A stretch of DNA of 22,195 bases from Candidatus Limnocylindria bacterium (GTDB taxonomy: Bacteria; Chloroflexota; Limnocylindria; QHBO01). Shown in pieces: positions 21,971 through 22,195 of this stretch (position 1 is the first letter of the stretch; each line of letters opens with the position of its first letter). Below the pieces are notes generated by a model that saw nothing but the letters and a program-made list of their open reading frames with translations, was not told where the DNA came from and ran no database searches. The stretch lies in contig JASLBU010000199.1 in NCBI GenBank assembly GCA_030146365.1, positions 1-22,195 of the forward strand, read 5' to 3'. Made by a program: the position numbers and the translations under genes.

Positions 21971-22195
21971 TCAGCCCGCGGCCCGCTCCTCGTCGTCGTC
22001 CCCACCGGCGCGCGCATCGGCCGGGACCGGGGCCTCGCCGGTCGGCTCCCCGGCCGCGGAAGCCGGCCCGGCATCGGACGCCTCCGCCTCGAGTGCCCGG
22101 GAACCCGAGGAGCCGCCAGCCTCGTCGTCATCCTCCGACGTGTCGTCCGACGTGTCGTCGGAAGTGTCCTCGGACGTGCCTTCCGACGTGTCATC
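21971..22195 (-). CDS. rpsF: 3' part of probable 30S ribosomal protein S6 with acidic repeat tail (partial)
   Basis: Only the last 74 residues and the TGA stop are present. They are low complexity. A run of Asp/Glu-Asp/Gly-Thr-Ser tetrads (DDTSEGTSEDTSDDTSDDTS) is followed by an Ala/Gly/Glu/Pro-rich stretch and DDDEERAAG. The frame is open to the window edge, and the stop lies 27 bp ahead of ssb. The S6 call rests on the conserved rpsF-ssb-rpsR order. In several bacterial lineages S6 carries a long acidic or Ala-rich C-terminal extension. No S6 core sequence can be seen, so a different protein with a disordered tail remains possible. Confidence 0.6.
   Translation of the reverse strand, partial: DDTSEGTSEDTSDDTSDDTSEDDDEAGGSSGSRALEAEASDAGPASAAGEPTGEAPVPADARAGGDDDEERAAG
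22134..22193 (-). repeat. 12-bp tandem repeat encoding (D/E)-(D/G)-T-S units
   Basis: Five consecutive 12-bp units (plus-strand form TCCGACGTGTCG with substitutions) run to the window edge in the rpsF tail frame. The variation is mostly synonymous or Asp/Glu exchange. The array may extend beyond the window. Confidence 0.8.

Noticed and set aside
1..22195. CRISPR arrays, tRNA/rRNA genes, IS elements, prophage or attachment sites
   Set aside because: Reading both strands showed no spaced direct repeats, no cloverleaf-like or rRNA segments, and no transposase or integrase.

Overview
The window is a gene-dense, GC-rich bacterial chromosome segment. Almost every gene reads on the minus strand. 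The exceptions are the 3' tip of a probable rpmB (1-50) and one BON-domain gene (4938-5519). High GC, an unusual IleRS, a zinc-type S18, T-box control of ileS and the conserved gmk-priA-def-fmt / rlmN-rpe / rpmB gene neighbourhood suggest a monoderm-type Terrabacteria lineage, most likely Chloroflexota. That assignment is an inference from protein style, not a phylogeny. No phage, IS, CRISPR, tRNA or rRNA was seen.

Read in the direction of transcription (right to left), the layout is as follows. (1) 22195-21179: an rpsF-ssb-rpsR ribosomal/replication operon. The rpsF is partial, with a repetitive acidic tail, and the operon is closed by a perfect GC hairpin. (2) 21128-18869: a TauE/SafE permease and a DUF1634 membrane protein (GTGA overlap), then a promoter and a yybP-ykoY (manganese) riboswitch in front of a TerC/Alx-family membrane protein. 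(3) 18748-17786: ilvE, a branched-chain aminotransferase. (4) 17724-15002: a membrane glycosyltransferase of family-2 type, paired with an unrecognised membrane protein that has a possible PH-like core. (5) 15000-5512: a strong-looking promoter, a transcriptional T-box leader with an ATC (isoleucine) specifier, and then ileS-lspA-rluD-gmk-priA-def-fmt packed with gaps of at most 20 bp or small overlaps. (6) 4938-5519: the BON-domain gene on the opposite strand, which overlaps the end of fmt. (7) 4797-125: a YugP-type zinc membrane peptidase, rlmN, rpe, a lipoprotein with a DUF4015-type glycoside-hydrolase-like domain (probable CTG start), and dtd. This operon ends at a hairpin shared with the convergent rpmB.

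Most genes serve translation: aminoacylation, initiator formylation and deformylation, rRNA modification, D-aminoacyl-tRNA proofreading and ribosomal proteins. Replication and repair (priA, ssb), nucleotide and sugar-phosphate metabolism (gmk, rpe) and envelope functions (lspA, glycosyltransferase, lipoprotein, YugP peptidase) make up the rest. The two clearest regulatory elements are RNA-based: the ileS T-box and the terC yybP-ykoY riboswitch. I found no convincing wholly new system. The least explained parts are the glycosyltransferase/membrane-protein pair and the lipoprotein.
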